Shown: positions 22,579 through 34,643 of the stretch, in pieces
Position numbering within the stretch: position 1 is the stretch's first letter
Layout: every line of letters starts with the position of its first letter
The notes under the pieces: model-generated
Told to the model about the DNA's origin: nothing
The model's input: the letters and a program-made list of their open reading frames with translations, nothing else
The model's database searches: none
DNA from: Patiria miniata
Lineage: Eukaryota > Echinodermata > Asteroidea > Valvatida > Asterinidae
Assembly (NCBI RefSeq): GCF_015706575.1
Contig: NW_024037065.1
Span: 5,456,001 to 5,520,000, forward strand
Reading direction: 5' to 3'
DNA length: 64,000 nt
Translations under genes and position numbers: made by a program

Positions 22579-22743
22579 CAGTCGAGTCTCGTTAATACAA
22601 ACTCCATCGGACCTAGCCAAATTTGAAAGAGGAACATCAGTCCCATTCATTGTGCACATAAATGTACAGTCGGGACTAAGGCTTTATGTTTGTTATAACC
22701 AGAATTTTGTATTAACAGAGTTTGTACTAACGAGATTCGACTG
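22579..22743. mobile_element. 165-bp pogo/Tc1-like MITE with TA duplication
   Basis: CAGTCGAGTCTCGTTAATAC...AACTC at the left pairs with GAGTTTGTACTAACGAGATTCGACTG at the right. TA lies on both sides (22577-22578 and 22744-22745). CAG ends with a TA duplication are typical of pogo/Tigger-type elements. Half of another copy lies at 4130-4216. Confidence 0.75.
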
Positions 22744-23523
22744 TAGATAACCTTTACATGCTTTCATGGATTCTGGTGAAACTTGGATGCAGTGACCCAA
22801 GTTGGGTAGAAAGACACAATTCTTTGGATTGTTGAGGTCAAAGGTCATGTAGGGGTCATCAGAGGTAATTGTTTAAATGCCCTACTGTTTCTTTGTCTAC
22901 ATAATATGATATATTTTAATGTTACTTGGATGGAGTGATCCTTGGGTAGGGGTGTATGACACCTCTTTAGAAAATGGAGGTCATAAGTGATCTAGAGGTC
23001 ATTTGAGGAATTTTAAAAATATGCAAACTTTCACTTTTTTTCGACAGATGAAATTATCAGTTGTGTTGTATGTTGATTTTTTTAACAAAATACAATTATG
23101 AACTTTCCTCTATGCCAATCGATGTGATATTTTCTTCAGGAATGCTTTAAAGGATATGCTTTAAAATAGTTCTACATTGTATTTACATGTCTGTTTAAAG
23201 GTTTAAAGAAAGAAACAAAGAGAAATTCATAATAATTTAATACTTTTTAAAAACTTGCAAATAAGTAAAATGTTGAACTTAAAATTAGGCACAGTGGAAA
23301 TAGCTAATGAGAACAAACTTTTTTGTAGCACCATTCGGCATAAATTTGTAGGAGTAGTGGAGCTCTGACATGAGCCCATTTGTACCCGATATTGCAACCA
23401 GACTATACATGACTAAACATCGAGTTCAAACATGCTCTTCTAAGAGCCATCACTAATTACATATATTTTGCCGAATGTTGTTACCTCAAGTTTATCCTTA
23501 TTAGATGAACAAAAAAAAAAAAT

Positions 23524-24866
23524 TTAGGACTCAGATACGATTACTGCACCGTGCTTCTCCAGTGTAAATGCCACAAGTATTTGAAAGGAATGGCTAATTT
23601 CCTTCAAGGATTCCGTCATGGCTTGTGAAGCTTCCAGTTGTTGCCGAGCTATTTTCAATTTTTCTTTGTGGATCTGCAACCTTTCCCTCTCGATTTGGAG
23701 TATGCTCTGATCTCTTGCTATCTTCTTCCTTTGCACTGGTGGTCTTGAACTTGCAGTGCTGCACTCGCCCTTTTCTCTATTTCCTTCTCAACCTCCTCTG
23801 GCTCTACCTGTACGGGCTCCACCTCCTCCACCTCCTCCACATCTACATTAGTGTCGATGGTGTCACTGCATGTGATAGCTGTAGCAAATGAGTACAATTA
23901 TATCATCGTCGTTTTGTTTGTTTTTACAATTCGCATTTCCCCTTCCTAACAATGAATTTGAAAGACACATGTATTACAAATAGTCTTTAAATCATTTAGT
24001 TCAAAAATCGTCAACATGTCTTATTGACTTAAACAAAGAATAACACTATTCTTGAAATCAGCTGTGTCTCAGACTTGCATGTCATGAAGAGAACAATTCA
24101 ATATAACTATCCAATAAACACCATAGTTCATGAATTGAGTGAAAATAAATACTCAAAATATGTAAGGAAAGAATATTAGTATTTTGAATCAGGTTTTTGT
24201 CTGAAGTGTTTTCTCAGTTGTTTTCAAAGCCTTTAAATATCCCACCTTTTTCAACACTGCCTAGCAGAAATTCCAAGTGTGGCATTGTTTCGCCTTCGTA
24301 TTTTTCCACGATGCCATCTTTGCCCACCGGTAGCAGGGCATCGAGGACAAGCTCGTATGTCGAGTTTACTGGTGGTTTAGGACCCCCTCCTGAAAATAAG
24401 CGAGAGAGCATTGTTATTGTTATTCGAATTGAAGACTTCAAATAGTCTTGTAATCTTGTTTAATGCATTCATGCAATATACTTGAACAGAGTTGGAAAAA
24501 CTCGAGTTTTGTTATTGTTGAAAATGTTGAAAATGTTTGTTAGCATCAGAGTGAAGGGCAAAACCTAATATTGAATCAAAAAGTTAGTTGAATTTCATTA
24601 CCTGTTTTGTTGATCTCCCGATGGTAGCTCCTCGCCTGGCTTGAGATATCTTGCCATTTTTTACGTACTTTGGTCCAGTCCCTTAGTTGGCCCCCACACT
24701 CATTCAGCTCATCTGCCGCCATCTTCCAATGATCTTTCTTCACTATCTACCTCAGCTGTAGCCTTGCAGCGTGTGCCAAACAATTTGGCTGTATGGCTCT
24801 TAACGAACTCGGCCAGAATTTTGACCTCCTCATGAGACCAGTTCGCGGCTCGCTCAGGAGGAACTT
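23524..24866 (-). pseudogene. Harbinger SANT/Myb-like partner protein, three exons, H1
   Basis: This is the second protein of Harbinger elements, which binds the ends and escorts the transposase to the nucleus. Exons on the minus strand are about 24866-24602, 24389-24246 and 23878-23524, all joined in phase 1. Exon 1 has the SANT core (NWSHEEVKILAEFVK... and TKVRKKWQDISSQARSYHRE). Exon 2 has NSTYELVLDALLPVGKDGI. Exon 3 is acidic, then a coiled coil (IERERLQIHKEKLKIARQQL), ending FTLEKHGAVIVSES. There is a frameshift within exon 1 (between KATAEV and the ...DHWKMAADEL frame) and another in exon 3 just before RPPVQRKK. No ATG was found upstream of exon 1 in frame. It is convergent with the H1 transposase. 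Confidence 0.8.
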
Positions 24867-26073
24867 TAGTCTTAGACCTGACTAGGCCTATTTAATGTAA
24901 GTTTGTGAATGACAACAATCCAAATGCTGACAGACGGTTGCACACGCTCCAACCATTGCAAACACAATTTTGTTTAAACATTAACAGATTTATATTATTC
25001 CATTTTTCATGTTTTGAATTTTTGTTTTGTTTTACATTTCAATTTTTATGTAAAACTACTCGGCCCTTGTGTTTGTGGACTCTATTTATTTTTTAATATT
25101 TTAATCATAATTCTGAGGTGAATATTGTAACCCCCCCCCCTCCCAATTGTATGGACATGTTTTTTTTAAATTTAATACAAGTTTCTTGTTTTCAGAATGA
25201 AGCCCTGGTGACGATGGCTGGGAGTAGTTAGAGGCCTATTTTACATTAGCCAGCATAGGGCTAAAGCCTAATGTAACCTGGGAAAATATCAGTTTTTTTA
25301 TAACTCAGTCAAACTAAGTTTGACTTTGAGTCTTGACTCAATAATTAATAATAATATTGTCGAAATTCTGCCTGTGCTGTGACTACTTTGTATAGTAGTA
25401 AGAGAAAAGTGGTGGTTCTGTGAAGTATGTCCCTTCGTAAGTTCGTTTTAATTTTGGTGAAAAGAACTGGGGCTTTATCCTAAATCGCTTTAACTATCGC
25501 TAATAATAAAATAAGTTAAAATCTTCTCATTTAACTTCAAATTTAACCCCAACCGGAATACGTACTGAATGTGAATTTAAGCCGAAAGCGTGCAGACAAC
25601 CGACTGACGGAAGTTTGGATGGATGCAGTGCAGTCTTTACACTGGATACTCTTTGACTAGGACAACAAAGTTTATCGCTGTAAATATCACTCAGTAGGCC
25701 TACTTTAATTAATCAAATGAATAACTTACCAAAATTCCTTAGCAACGTGGACGGTCTTCGTATATTTAATAGCAGACGACATCATCGGCCATCTTCAGCG
25801 CGCCTGCGTGCGCGTCTCTTGGTTTCGCGCGCTACAGACGGCTGTTGCATTGTTGTAGACTGTTTTTCACATAAAAGAGACGTATGCATTAAGGTCATCC
25901 TCGTTCACAAACTTTATTTTATATAAAACATTGCTTGCGATGCATCGTTCTTACGATGTGTTTCGTGAAATTGCAAAAGCAGTTCGTCGTAGCTACGATG
26001 CTTCGTAGAGCTGCGATGGCTCGTAAACCCTGCGATGCATCGTAAGTTAAGAACAGTTTCGTGAAATCGACCG

Positions 26074-26101
26074 CTCTGTTCTCCCACGCGCGGAACCCCT
26101 G
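26074..26101. repeat. Single minisatellite unit between the two Harbinger elements
   Basis: One unit, with TGTTCTCCCACGCGCGGAAC then CCCTG, is all that separates H1 from H2. It has the same sequence as units to the right of H2. CTC/CTG at its two borders are the target duplications. Confidence 0.7.
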
Positions 26102-26586
26102 CACCCGATTTCACTAAACTCTTCTTAACTTAAGACGCGTCGCACGGTTTACGATGCGTCGCAGCCCTGCGACGCATCGTAGCTGCGACGTGTTCTGAGA
26201 ACCATTTCACTAAACGCGTCGTAAGGGCGATGCGTTGCATTTTTAGTTTTACTGACATACATTTCTTGGACGAGCCTAATTCTTGTCTCACCTACAACAG
26301 TTTTATGTTTGAAAATGTTTTAGTCACAAAATAGTCGTTGGAATCAACACGTCTGCAAAACGCGGGAAAAACGTGAAATGTTTGGAGGAAATTTGCTGTC
26401 CAAAAGTGTCATCATTTGATGTCGTCTGCTCTCATCTGCCTGCAATTTTCAAGGTAAGTTTAGTGTATTGATTGTTATGGGAGATTATTTGGATCAGCGT
26501 AGTGATTCTGTCGCGCGAAAATTAAACGAAATCAGCAGGAACTGAGTGAGAGTCAGAGTCATTACCACGATTACGAACGGAGCACA

Positions 26587-28706
26587 ATGGAAATGTATAA
26601 AAGAAACGGTCTGAAAACTGGACCCATGAAGAAATCGCTGTTCTGTGCCAGTATGTGCACGAGCACACAAATGAGCTCTTCGGAAGCAGCTGCAAAGGCA
26701 AAAAATCAAAGGCAAACGTGGAAAAAGTAAAGATCCACTATTGGAAAGAGGCAGGGAAAGTGCTTGTTGAGAATGGAGGCATTCCCAGAGAAAACCAGAA
26801 AATACGGAAGAAATGGCAGGATATGACCAGTAAAGCAAGGGCGTATCACCGAGACATGAACAGAACAGGTAAATATTATACTGTATAAAATAGCCTATTA
26901 ATTAGGCCTAACATTAGGCCTATTAATATTTTATTATTTTTATGTTATTTCTAGTTAGGCTAGGCCTATGGCCTAGAAACAACTAGTTCAACATGAAAAG
27001 TCAGATAGGCCTAAGCCTATAGGAAAGAATGTGCAAATCTGACACTGCTTTTTTTCATCAATCATCTCAACGACAACTGAAAAAAGGGTCCTACCAAATT
27101 CGTCAACAAGCATCAACAGTTGTCAACAAGCATCAACACATTTTGTATCTAGCCTAGTAAAGTAGTATGCTTTCGAAAATTAAAAGTAGCTTTATAATAT
27201 ATAGTAGAAAAAGCAATAAAGAACATCTTCTGCAAATCTATTCAAGTTGAAATTATTTAAAAACTTGTTTTTTGAAGATAGTGGATATTTTGCCGGAGGT
27301 AACGCCGGCAAACTAACGTTTACTAAAGGTTTGCCGGCGGCAATCCATATCAACAGAGGGCGCTTTAAGATAGGGCTGAATTATAATATGCATTAAATTC
27401 CCAACAAGCTGTGTAGCACAATCGGTGCAGTGGATAAGCAATTGCTCTAGTGAGTGGGATGTCCCGAGTTCGAATTATGATCCTCGCCACATTTTTAAGG
27501 TTTTTTTTCCATCCCCAAATAAATAAGAATATTCTTTTTTTATTATTTTAACATGTCTCAAACATTTTATTGCAGAGTATTACATTTTCTTTTTCAGATT
27601 TGTGGTTCTGGAGGATTTTTTTTAAAAGGGAAATAAAGTCTGAAATTATAAAATGGTCTGAATCCCATCTTGTGAATACGAAGTTACAACGATAATATTG
27701 GCATGGAGCTAGACCCGTGAACGTGGCTTGTAAACTACGCCACGCTGTTGTGTATTTCTGAACCTGGCGAAATTGTCCCTCTGACTCCCTCCATTACACA
27801 CACTGGACGTTATTTTTTTGCTTGATTGCACACATTTTCCCCCTTTCGGAACAAATTCCATGTATTTTTTCATTGCAATTCATTCTCATGCCTGTAATGA
27901 GTATGAACCTAGAGTCCTAGACCACTTTCGAATGTTGTTGTTGTTGTTTTTATACAGGAGGAGGTGAGAAGCCAGCCACAAACAAGACATTCGATCTTGT
28001 TTTGGAGGCATTGCTGCCCATTGCCAAGGATGGCATCCTTAATCAGGAGGAAGGAGAAACAGACCCACTCCAACCAGAAGTTGATTTGCTGATGGACAAA
28101 ATCGCTGAAGGTAAGAATGCTGACAGAATACTAGTAGCGCTACAATTTTAGAAAAGAATATACAAGACTAACAGTTCAGAGAACTTGTTTGTATTTCTTG
28201 AAATAAATACTTCATATTTTTGATAATTTAATATTTTTGTAAATATAATTTGTTTCACAAAATAAATATTTGCTTTCAATCACTATAATACAAATCATTA
28301 ATACATGCAACACATATGATTGGACATTAATATGATAAATCTTAAATCTTAATAAATCTGTTTTTCTGTATATCTTATTTTTTTAAGCCGTCACAACTGC
28401 TGAGATTGGAATAAAAGACGAGTTCGAGGATCAGGATGGGTCTTTGGCAGCAGCTCACTTCAGCAAAGATCAACCACTACCAGCTCCACCATCATCGAGC
28501 TCAAGATTTAATTCCCACGAATCCATCATTCTTCTGGAGAGAGAGCGTCTACTTGAAGAGCGTGAGCGCCTGCAAGTAGACAGCGAACAACTGCAAGTTT
28601 CCAGGTAGATTGATGCATCGTTGAGTCACATCAGCTGGAACTTGCAGTTGTTTCTTGAGTTCACTCTCGAGAAGAATGGTGTAACCATCGACTATGAAAG
28701 TTAAAT
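26587..28706 (+). pseudogene. Harbinger SANT/Myb-like partner protein, three exons, H2
   Basis: The exons are about 26587-26868, 27958-28110 and 28388-28706, phase 1 at both junctions with clear GT-AG sites (TATACAG|GA, GAAG|GTAAGA). The SANT core reads NWTHEEIAVLCQYVHEHT...IRKKWQDMTSKARAYHRD. Exon 2 has NKTFDLVLEALLPIAKDGIL. Exon 3 has a coiled coil (ERERLLEERERLQVDSEQLQ) and ends FTLEKNGVTIDYES. Its order and the exon borders match the H1 copy. Two defects are seen. The ATG at 26587 is one base out of frame with the SANT core, with an A run at about 26599-26606 between them. An in-frame TAG follows LQVSR in exon 3, after which homology continues. Its role is inferred from studied vertebrate Harbinger systems. 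Confidence 0.8.
27405..27490 (+). mobile_element. tRNA-derived SINE head
   Basis: An A-box-like TAGCACAATCGGTGCAGTGG and a B-box-like GAGTTCGAATT are spaced as in tRNA genes. The flanks do not fold into a full tRNA with acceptor stem, so this is a SINE and not a tRNA gene. It lies in intron 1 of the H2 SANT gene. Confidence 0.55.
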
Positions 28707-29643
28707 ACATATTGCCGTTGAATGTAAAAATTAATTAGAGTTAAAATAAAACACAAATTATAATTTCTTTCTATTTTTTACAGGCATCTATAACCCGCAT
28801 GACAATATGCACACATACATTTTAGGTTTGAATGAGTTTTGCTTGAAAATGTATTTAAAACTTCATCCCTGTATTAATGTACTAGAAAATATTAAATTTT
28901 ATTCCAGATGGGTACTTAAATTCCAGTGCAAGCGTACTTAAGTGCTTAACCAAATTCTTTAATGAAATGTTTCATACGTGCACTATATTTTCCCTTTTAG
29001 ACTCACTTGATGTATTTTTTATCAGATTGTTTGTTTTACACTTGACTTTTTACATGACATTTTAATGTTTAATTTCATTTACTGTTTTAATAAACCAGAA
29101 ATATAATGAGAACCAAGAGTGAAACTGGTGTAATGTGATTTGAGGTTTAAACATAAAATATTCCAAATATTCCTAAAGGGCTGACTCTGCTAAGCATCTT
29201 TTCATTTCTTTTTTCCCGTAAACTTTGCTGTTACATTTGTTCATGTTCACACGAATTTTTGCCACATTGGCCTAAGTGATCCTGTGTGCGCCAGCGGAAC
29301 ACGTAAAAAGTATATAGGCATCAGTTATCCGGCAAGCACGAGTGGAATACGTAAAATGTAGTGCGTCTTTATCCCGCGTACCACAAGGCCTTTGTACGTG
29401 GGACACAGACGCACTGCATTTTCTGTGTGTTCCACGAGTGCCAGCGCAATAACAAAAAAAAATCTTCAAGTAAACTTGACACACACTTAAGGGCGCATAC
29501 ATGTAGTTCCTATGTGTATATATATATGTACAAGTAGTACTTTTAGCCGTGCACAGAAAGATGGCAAAAATAGAAAGCTCCACATGACTCGCTCTCGGCC
29601 AATAAAGACACATAATCTGTGGGTGAGGTAATACAATATACAA

Positions 29644-29753
29644 ATATTGAGTGGCTCAGCATGGAATGGGAGGAATATTATTGCAAGGCAACTGGAAAAA
29701 TTTTACCGAGCGACAATATTCCTCCCATTTCACAATTTAAAGCCACTCAATAT
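29644..29753. mobile_element. 110-bp MITE-like inverted repeat
   Basis: ATATTGAGTGGCT...AATGGGAGGAATATT on the left is mirrored by AATATTCCTCCCATT...AGCCACTCAATAT on the right. It lies between the two H2 genes. Confidence 0.7.
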
Positions 29754-30151
29754 AGATCCTTGTCATTTGATATATATGAACTTTAATTTCAATACAAAAC
29801 TGGAGGAAAATGTATTTCTCTCTTCCAAACCACCCCTTCAAGAAAATGTTTGAACTCAACGCTGTAGTACAGGCACTTTGGAACAATACGCGCTACGCGT
29901 GACGCTGAACGCGTACACCAGTTTCAGTTCAAACATGGTTCTAATGAAAACCACAGCTGCGTGATAAATATTTATTTATAATATCATAGTGTTTTTACCA
30001 CGGATTCGACCAATCAGGATCAAGGATACAAGTCATCTTCAAGCAAACTGGTGGTGGTGGGGGGGGGGGGGTCAGAATTGGAGGTGTTTTCCAGTCGTGT
30101 GGCAGCAGATAACAGTATTTTATACACATTTAACCTTTTTTTATTTTGTAT

Positions 30152-33100
30152 TTAGAAATATCTGTTGATGAGCATGATGCGATGGAGTTGCCCATCATGG
30201 ATATGACTTTCATACAGCAATTCATCATTCTCATCAGCATTGTCATCGTCTCCATCTTCCAGATCTGGCTGGCCAAACTCCTTGGAGAGGTTGAAGAGCA
30301 CGCAGCAGGCCCTGATGATGACACATGCCCTCTGAGGAGCCATTCTCATGCCAAGAGCCAGACAAGGAAATTTCCTCTTGAGCTGGCCGAACGTCTGCTC
30401 AATGACCACTCGCGACTTTCTGTGACTCCTGTATTTTGAGGGATGCATATCAAAGGTATGTGTTATTAATCTAGACTTTATCAAAGTTAATTTAAACATG
30501 TATGTAATGATTCAAGTGTGCAATTATATTCATTGGGATAAGTTTCACCTGTTGTATCGTCGCTCAGCATTTGTTGCTGGGTTCAAGATGGGTGTCATCA
30601 GCCATGGACGAAGTGCATATCCTGTGTCTCCAAGGAGCACTCCAGTTAGTCTGCAAAACAATAGAGCACAGATGTTCCATTTTTAAGAGCAGTAATTGCA
30701 TCATGGCTTAGCAGTTTTTCCATGTGGCTACCACAAATCGTGGCAGTTACTGGGCCTATATAACAAGTTTTCAAGGTTTCAATTGTTCTCCGAGTCTCAG
30801 AATAGGAAACAGAAGTCCACACAATAATTTTCAATTCAAGGCCCTCGATCAGTTTTATTGTCTTCCAATATTGCCTTGCCTACAGACGATATGTTCTTAC
30901 CGTTTATGAGAAGCTCTCCTGAGATCCATTCATAGCTCCAAAACACCCAAATATTGATCCATAGACTCGAGAGAAAGTCAAAACGATGTCAAAGAGGTTG
31001 AAAAACTTTAGTCCTCCGTACATCCTATCACTCGCCATCCCATAATAATGACAACAAACTTTTCTTACAATAGAGGGCTCTATATCTGTCTTAAGCAGTG
31101 TTTTGGCACGAACTGTTGATAGTTTGACAAGAAGAAATGCATTTCATATTTTTGTTAATGGTTTGATTAGCATTTTTTTGTTTCAATTCTCAGACTTGGT
31201 GATGTTTGACTTACTGTCCATTGGTGAATCTCTGTCCAAGAATGCTTCCATGGATGATGGCGCTATTGTGGGTACTGCCAGGCCACCTGGCTACGACAAT
31301 AGTTAGTTTGTAGTTAGCATCACAGGTGGCCTAGACATTGATGCTATGGTAACCCTTGCGATTCACATAGACATGTTCTGCTTCTCCCAGTGGCGCTCCA
31401 TACAACCTGATATGAGTGCAGTCTAATGCACCGACAACGTTTGGAAAACTGGCTATCTCAAAGAACTCGTGCTTCACTCTTGCTACATCCTGAGGATGCA
31501 CAGGAAACTGGATGACCCTTGGGCTTAATCTGGCCACTGCATGTGCCACTCGATGTACAATTCGGCATACTGAGGGTACACTGATGTCATGGAGGTCACC
31601 ATGAACAGTGTAATATGAGCCTGTGGCAAAGAAGCGCAGCGTTGCCAGAAGTTGCATGTGGGCAGGGATTGCATTGCTGCACTGTAAAGAAAATAATGTA
31701 CATCGTGCACAGTAATAATTAATGAATTTCAATATTATAGAAATTAATTAACAAATTTACCTGCTCTAGCTGAAATTTGAAATGATAGTTTTGCAATTAA
31801 CAATTATTTTGTGGCATCACCCAAGTCATTCACATTTTAGATACAAATTATTGGTTCAGTACATGAATAATCACATTTCAATCAAAATTATATTCAGAAT
31901 AAATACATGTATGACTATATTTTGTGCAATAGGTTACGATATTTATAAAGAATATATTATTTAAACTTTTGCTTGGTATAATACAATTTTTTTTTAAAGC
32001 TACATTGTACTTCAAAGTTCAAATGCATGCAAAGTACATGTTATGTAGAACTTTGGATAATACAACAGTTATTATATTGAATGAATAATAAATCGGAATA
32101 ATTTGTAATAAAATGTTTACTTAATCTTAATTAAAAAGATATTTATTCAATCCATTTTTTGCATAATTTTTGTATCATGCATCGTCTATCAAAATTATAC
32201 TAAGTGCTTGTGTGTGGTTTTATCTTTGTGGAATTGCGGGATTGACTGCCAATTGAATTTTAGGAAAATACAGTTTATAAAAAGTTCTTTTATTAATAAT
32301 ATGCACGAAGGTTGTTGATAAGAGCGCGACTCTTGCATTATATAAATGTACTGGTTATGGACTTGTTTTGAATCTGATAGCGTTGTCAGTGTGATTATTA
32401 TAAGGGCTGTATCCAAAACGGGGATTAATGGTTAAGGTATGGCTATTTTCCTATTCTCCACCATTTCAAGTTGCCTGGCCAAAATTTCGGTTTTGGACGT
32501 GAAGCCATTAACATTATCCTGCCCATGCAGACCGTTGGTGGCGCTGTCACCAATCAACATAATGTAAGCAGCCCCTCCCAAGTTACCTCGGTCCACCGGT
32601 ATGATATGATTGGAATAATCAGCGATTGTTTGCAAGATATACATATCTCGTGTTGGAGGTCGAGTGCAATCGCCTTTTTTTCCCTTCAAAATGTCCATTA
32701 AAATGCTTATTACCACTCTGGGGGCGGTACCTTGCGCATGCGCACTACAATCACTTATGTTCCGATTTGTTACTGACCAAACCCACACGGTGGCCTAACT
32801 GCGCGTTGCGCGCGGGTACAGGTGGATGATGATATCGATACCTTCACGTCAGAAAAATCAATTCAAATGGAAAGTTAGTACGTAATACGGTTAGGCTAAA
32901 CCAAAACCATCCCAAACATATGTTTAAGTGGCCCCCTTTCCCAAAATCTCGATACAGTTGCATAGAGTAAATATCTTGAGTGTTTCTGCACAAATTAAAA
33001 AGTCGATCCCTTCCTACAAGCACGTAAGTCTACGATTAATAAATAGGCCATACATCGTAAGCGTTTCTGTACCTGTGTATCAGGCTGAATGCTGTGCTCA

Positions 33101-33261
33101 ACTCTTTCCAAGAGCCGAACAATCCCCTCTCGTGTTAAACGATATCTTCTGTACGTTTCCTCGTCGGTTAATTTATCTAAAGGATCCTGCCTATCTCTGA
33201 ACACTCTCTCTCTTCTTAATGCTCTTCTGGCTTCACGGTCTGCAAGGAGCATAAGCGCCAT
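30152..33261 (-). pseudogene. Harbinger transposase/nuclease (DDE_Tnp_4), four exons, H2
   Basis: Minus-strand exons are 33261-33073, 31681-31215, 30650-30549 and 30428-30152, totalling 1035 nt, or 344 residues plus stop. The start is ATG (MALMLLADREARRALRRER), as in H1. Splice sites are good (CAG|GTACAG; TTTACAG|TG; ACA|GTAAGT; TTTTGCAG|AC; ACAG|GTGAAA; AATACAG|GA). The catalytic residues are Asp in VVGALDCTHIRLYG (31421-31423), Asp in [12 protein letters not shown] (30626-30628) and Glu in VIEQTFGQLKRKFP (30398-30400). The only clear break is one TAG at 31331-31333 after YHSINV, where related proteins have Gln. The usual HDSAI reads HNSAI here. The C-terminus is acidic (LEDGDDDNADENDE). Apart from the TAG it would be a complete transposase. 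Confidence 0.9.
31682..33072. other. Intron 1 of H2 transposase
   Basis: AT-rich. A GC-richer part at 32450-32830 has open frames but no recognised protein and no splice support. I see no gene in it. Confidence 0.5.
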
Positions 33262-33465
33262 CTAAAATATTGTTTCATATAGTTATGACGACCCAAATAC
33301 ACGTCGTAACTTACGACGTGTTTCATGCCGTTGTCAAGGTACTTGCGACGCATTGAACGCATCGTAACTTTAGTGAAATGGAATTTAAGACGCGTCGTAA
33401 GTTACGAAGAGTTACTCTTCGTAACTCGAGTTACGACGCGTCGCATCCTTTAGTGAAATCGGGTG

Positions 33466-33590
33466 CTGTTCTCCCACGCGCGGACCCCGTATTCTCCACG
33501 CGCACACCCTGTGTTCTCCACGCGCGGACCCTGTGTTCTCCACGCGCGGAACCCGTGTTCTCCACGCGTGGAGCCACGCGCACAGCCCGT
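33466..33590. repeat. CCACGCGCGG minisatellite, right flank of H2
   Basis: At least five 22-bp units of the form TGTTCTCCACGCGCGGACCC follow the H2 terminus directly, with one base variants. They create open frames on several strands that are not genes. A palindromic GCGATAAACACGCGTGTTTATCGC lies just beyond, near 33648-33671. Confidence 0.75.
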
Positions 33591-34086
33591 CGCACGTCTG
33601 CCATAGGATCCCATACTGCTGCGTACACGCGATAACCACGCGATAACTGCGATAAACACGCGTGTTTATCGCGCTAATCACGCGATAAATCTAGCTAGTG
33701 AAAAAATGTAAGCATTTTGCAGCGCGTGTCCTTGCGTGAGTCCAAGTTCTTTCGCTTCCTACTGTACGTGGAAATTGTTACTAGGCTAGTACAAGTAATA
33801 TTGCATAGGACTAAGTGCATAGCTATAGGCAATAACTATAAGAACAATAACACCATGAACACTTCCAAGACAAGATATGCCGTGGACCACAGCTTTTTCT
33901 GTATTAAATATAAGGTGGACATAAATTATTTAACAAAGTTATTCATAAATAATTTATCCAACCCCAGCTAAATACGCACTACCCGATCTATGATCGGGTA
34001 AATCAGCTTGCTTAATATATATTTCAGTTTTTCGGCTTCTTTAGGCTTATTTATTTATTTATTTATTTATATATACGCCTAGGCCT

Positions 34087-34316
34087 AATTCACAATTTTC
34101 TTCTCGGACATTTATATATTTATAGAAATCTTTGATTGGCAGTTTGCATCATATGTAAATAAATACATTTGCTACTGCATTATTTACAAATAATTTTGTA
34201 ACGTTATATCATTTATTATTGTAAATAATGCTGTGGCAAAAACATATTTTTTACATAACATGCAAACTGCCAAACAATTGTCCGAGACGAAATGCATACA
34301 TGTAAATAGTGAATTA
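34087..34316. mobile_element. 230-bp inverted-repeat element
   Basis: TCTCGGACA and TTGGCAGTTTGCAT on the left are mirrored by ATGCAAACTGCCAA and TGTCCGAGA on the right. The arms continue inward with imperfect match. AT-rich, non-coding. Confidence 0.6.
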
Positions 34317-34643
34317 TAAACATCGAAAATAACCTAATTAAAATATTTACACGTGGCACCTCATACTCCTGAGGGTCAAAAATACAACAAATGAAAGCTA
34401 TGTTGCATGGCTGTCATGGCTGTCCAAAAGCACCTGTACAACCACTAAGATGAAGTAAATAAACAGTAACATTTTCCTGAAAATGAATATCTTTGGAAAG
34501 TTATTACTATTTTTCATTAACAGAGTATTTACTTTATTTAAAGGTCCATGCCATGGGTCATACTGTCTTCTTTTAATTTGAAATTGATTCAAACTGTTTG
34601 TCACAGTTGTCATACTGTTCATTCAAAAAAAAATCTTTTACAG

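Larger units (their letters stand above)
16514..26073. mobile_element. PIF/Harbinger element H1, full length
   Basis: The termini are CGGTCGCTTTCAGGAAAC (left) and the complement of CGGTCGATTTCACGAAAC (right, ending 26073). Flanking 3-bp sequences are CTG (16511-16513) and CTC (26074-26076), close to the CWG duplication I recall for vertebrate Harbinger3. It encodes a transposase (plus strand) and a SANT-like protein (minus strand), convergent. Both ends carry palindromic GATGCATC/CGTAAG motifs, including a perfect 32-bp palindrome at 16551-16582. Many later inverted-repeat insertions lie inside. Both genes have small frameshifts, so it is probably inactive unless these are sequencing errors. 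Confidence 0.85.
26102..33465. mobile_element. PIF/Harbinger element H2, full length, inverted relative to H1
   Basis: The left end CACCCGATTTCACTAAA (26102 on) is matched by TTTAGTGAAATCGGGTG ending at 33465. A perfect 3-bp CTG duplication lies at 26099-26101 and 33466-33468. Subterminal palindromes are ACGATGCGTCGCAG and its complement near 26150-26180, and GTTACGAAGAGT with a 1-nt centre at 33403-33427. The ends share a general plan with H1 but differ in sequence. It encodes a SANT protein (plus) and a transposase (minus), convergent. Few breaks are seen, so this is the better preserved copy. Confidence 0.88.

Noticed and set aside
27405-27490. tRNA gene
   Set aside because: A- and B-box-like blocks exist but no acceptor stem pairing or intact anticodon arm was found, so it is called a SINE head.
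32432-32788. A gene in intron 1 of the H2 transposase
   Set aside because: The minus-strand frame is GC-rich and open but resembles no family and has no splice sites in the right phase.
33412-33681. Overlapping minus-strand proteins with NTGSARGEH repeats
   Set aside because: They are translations of the 22-bp CCACGCGCGG minisatellite and the H2 terminus.
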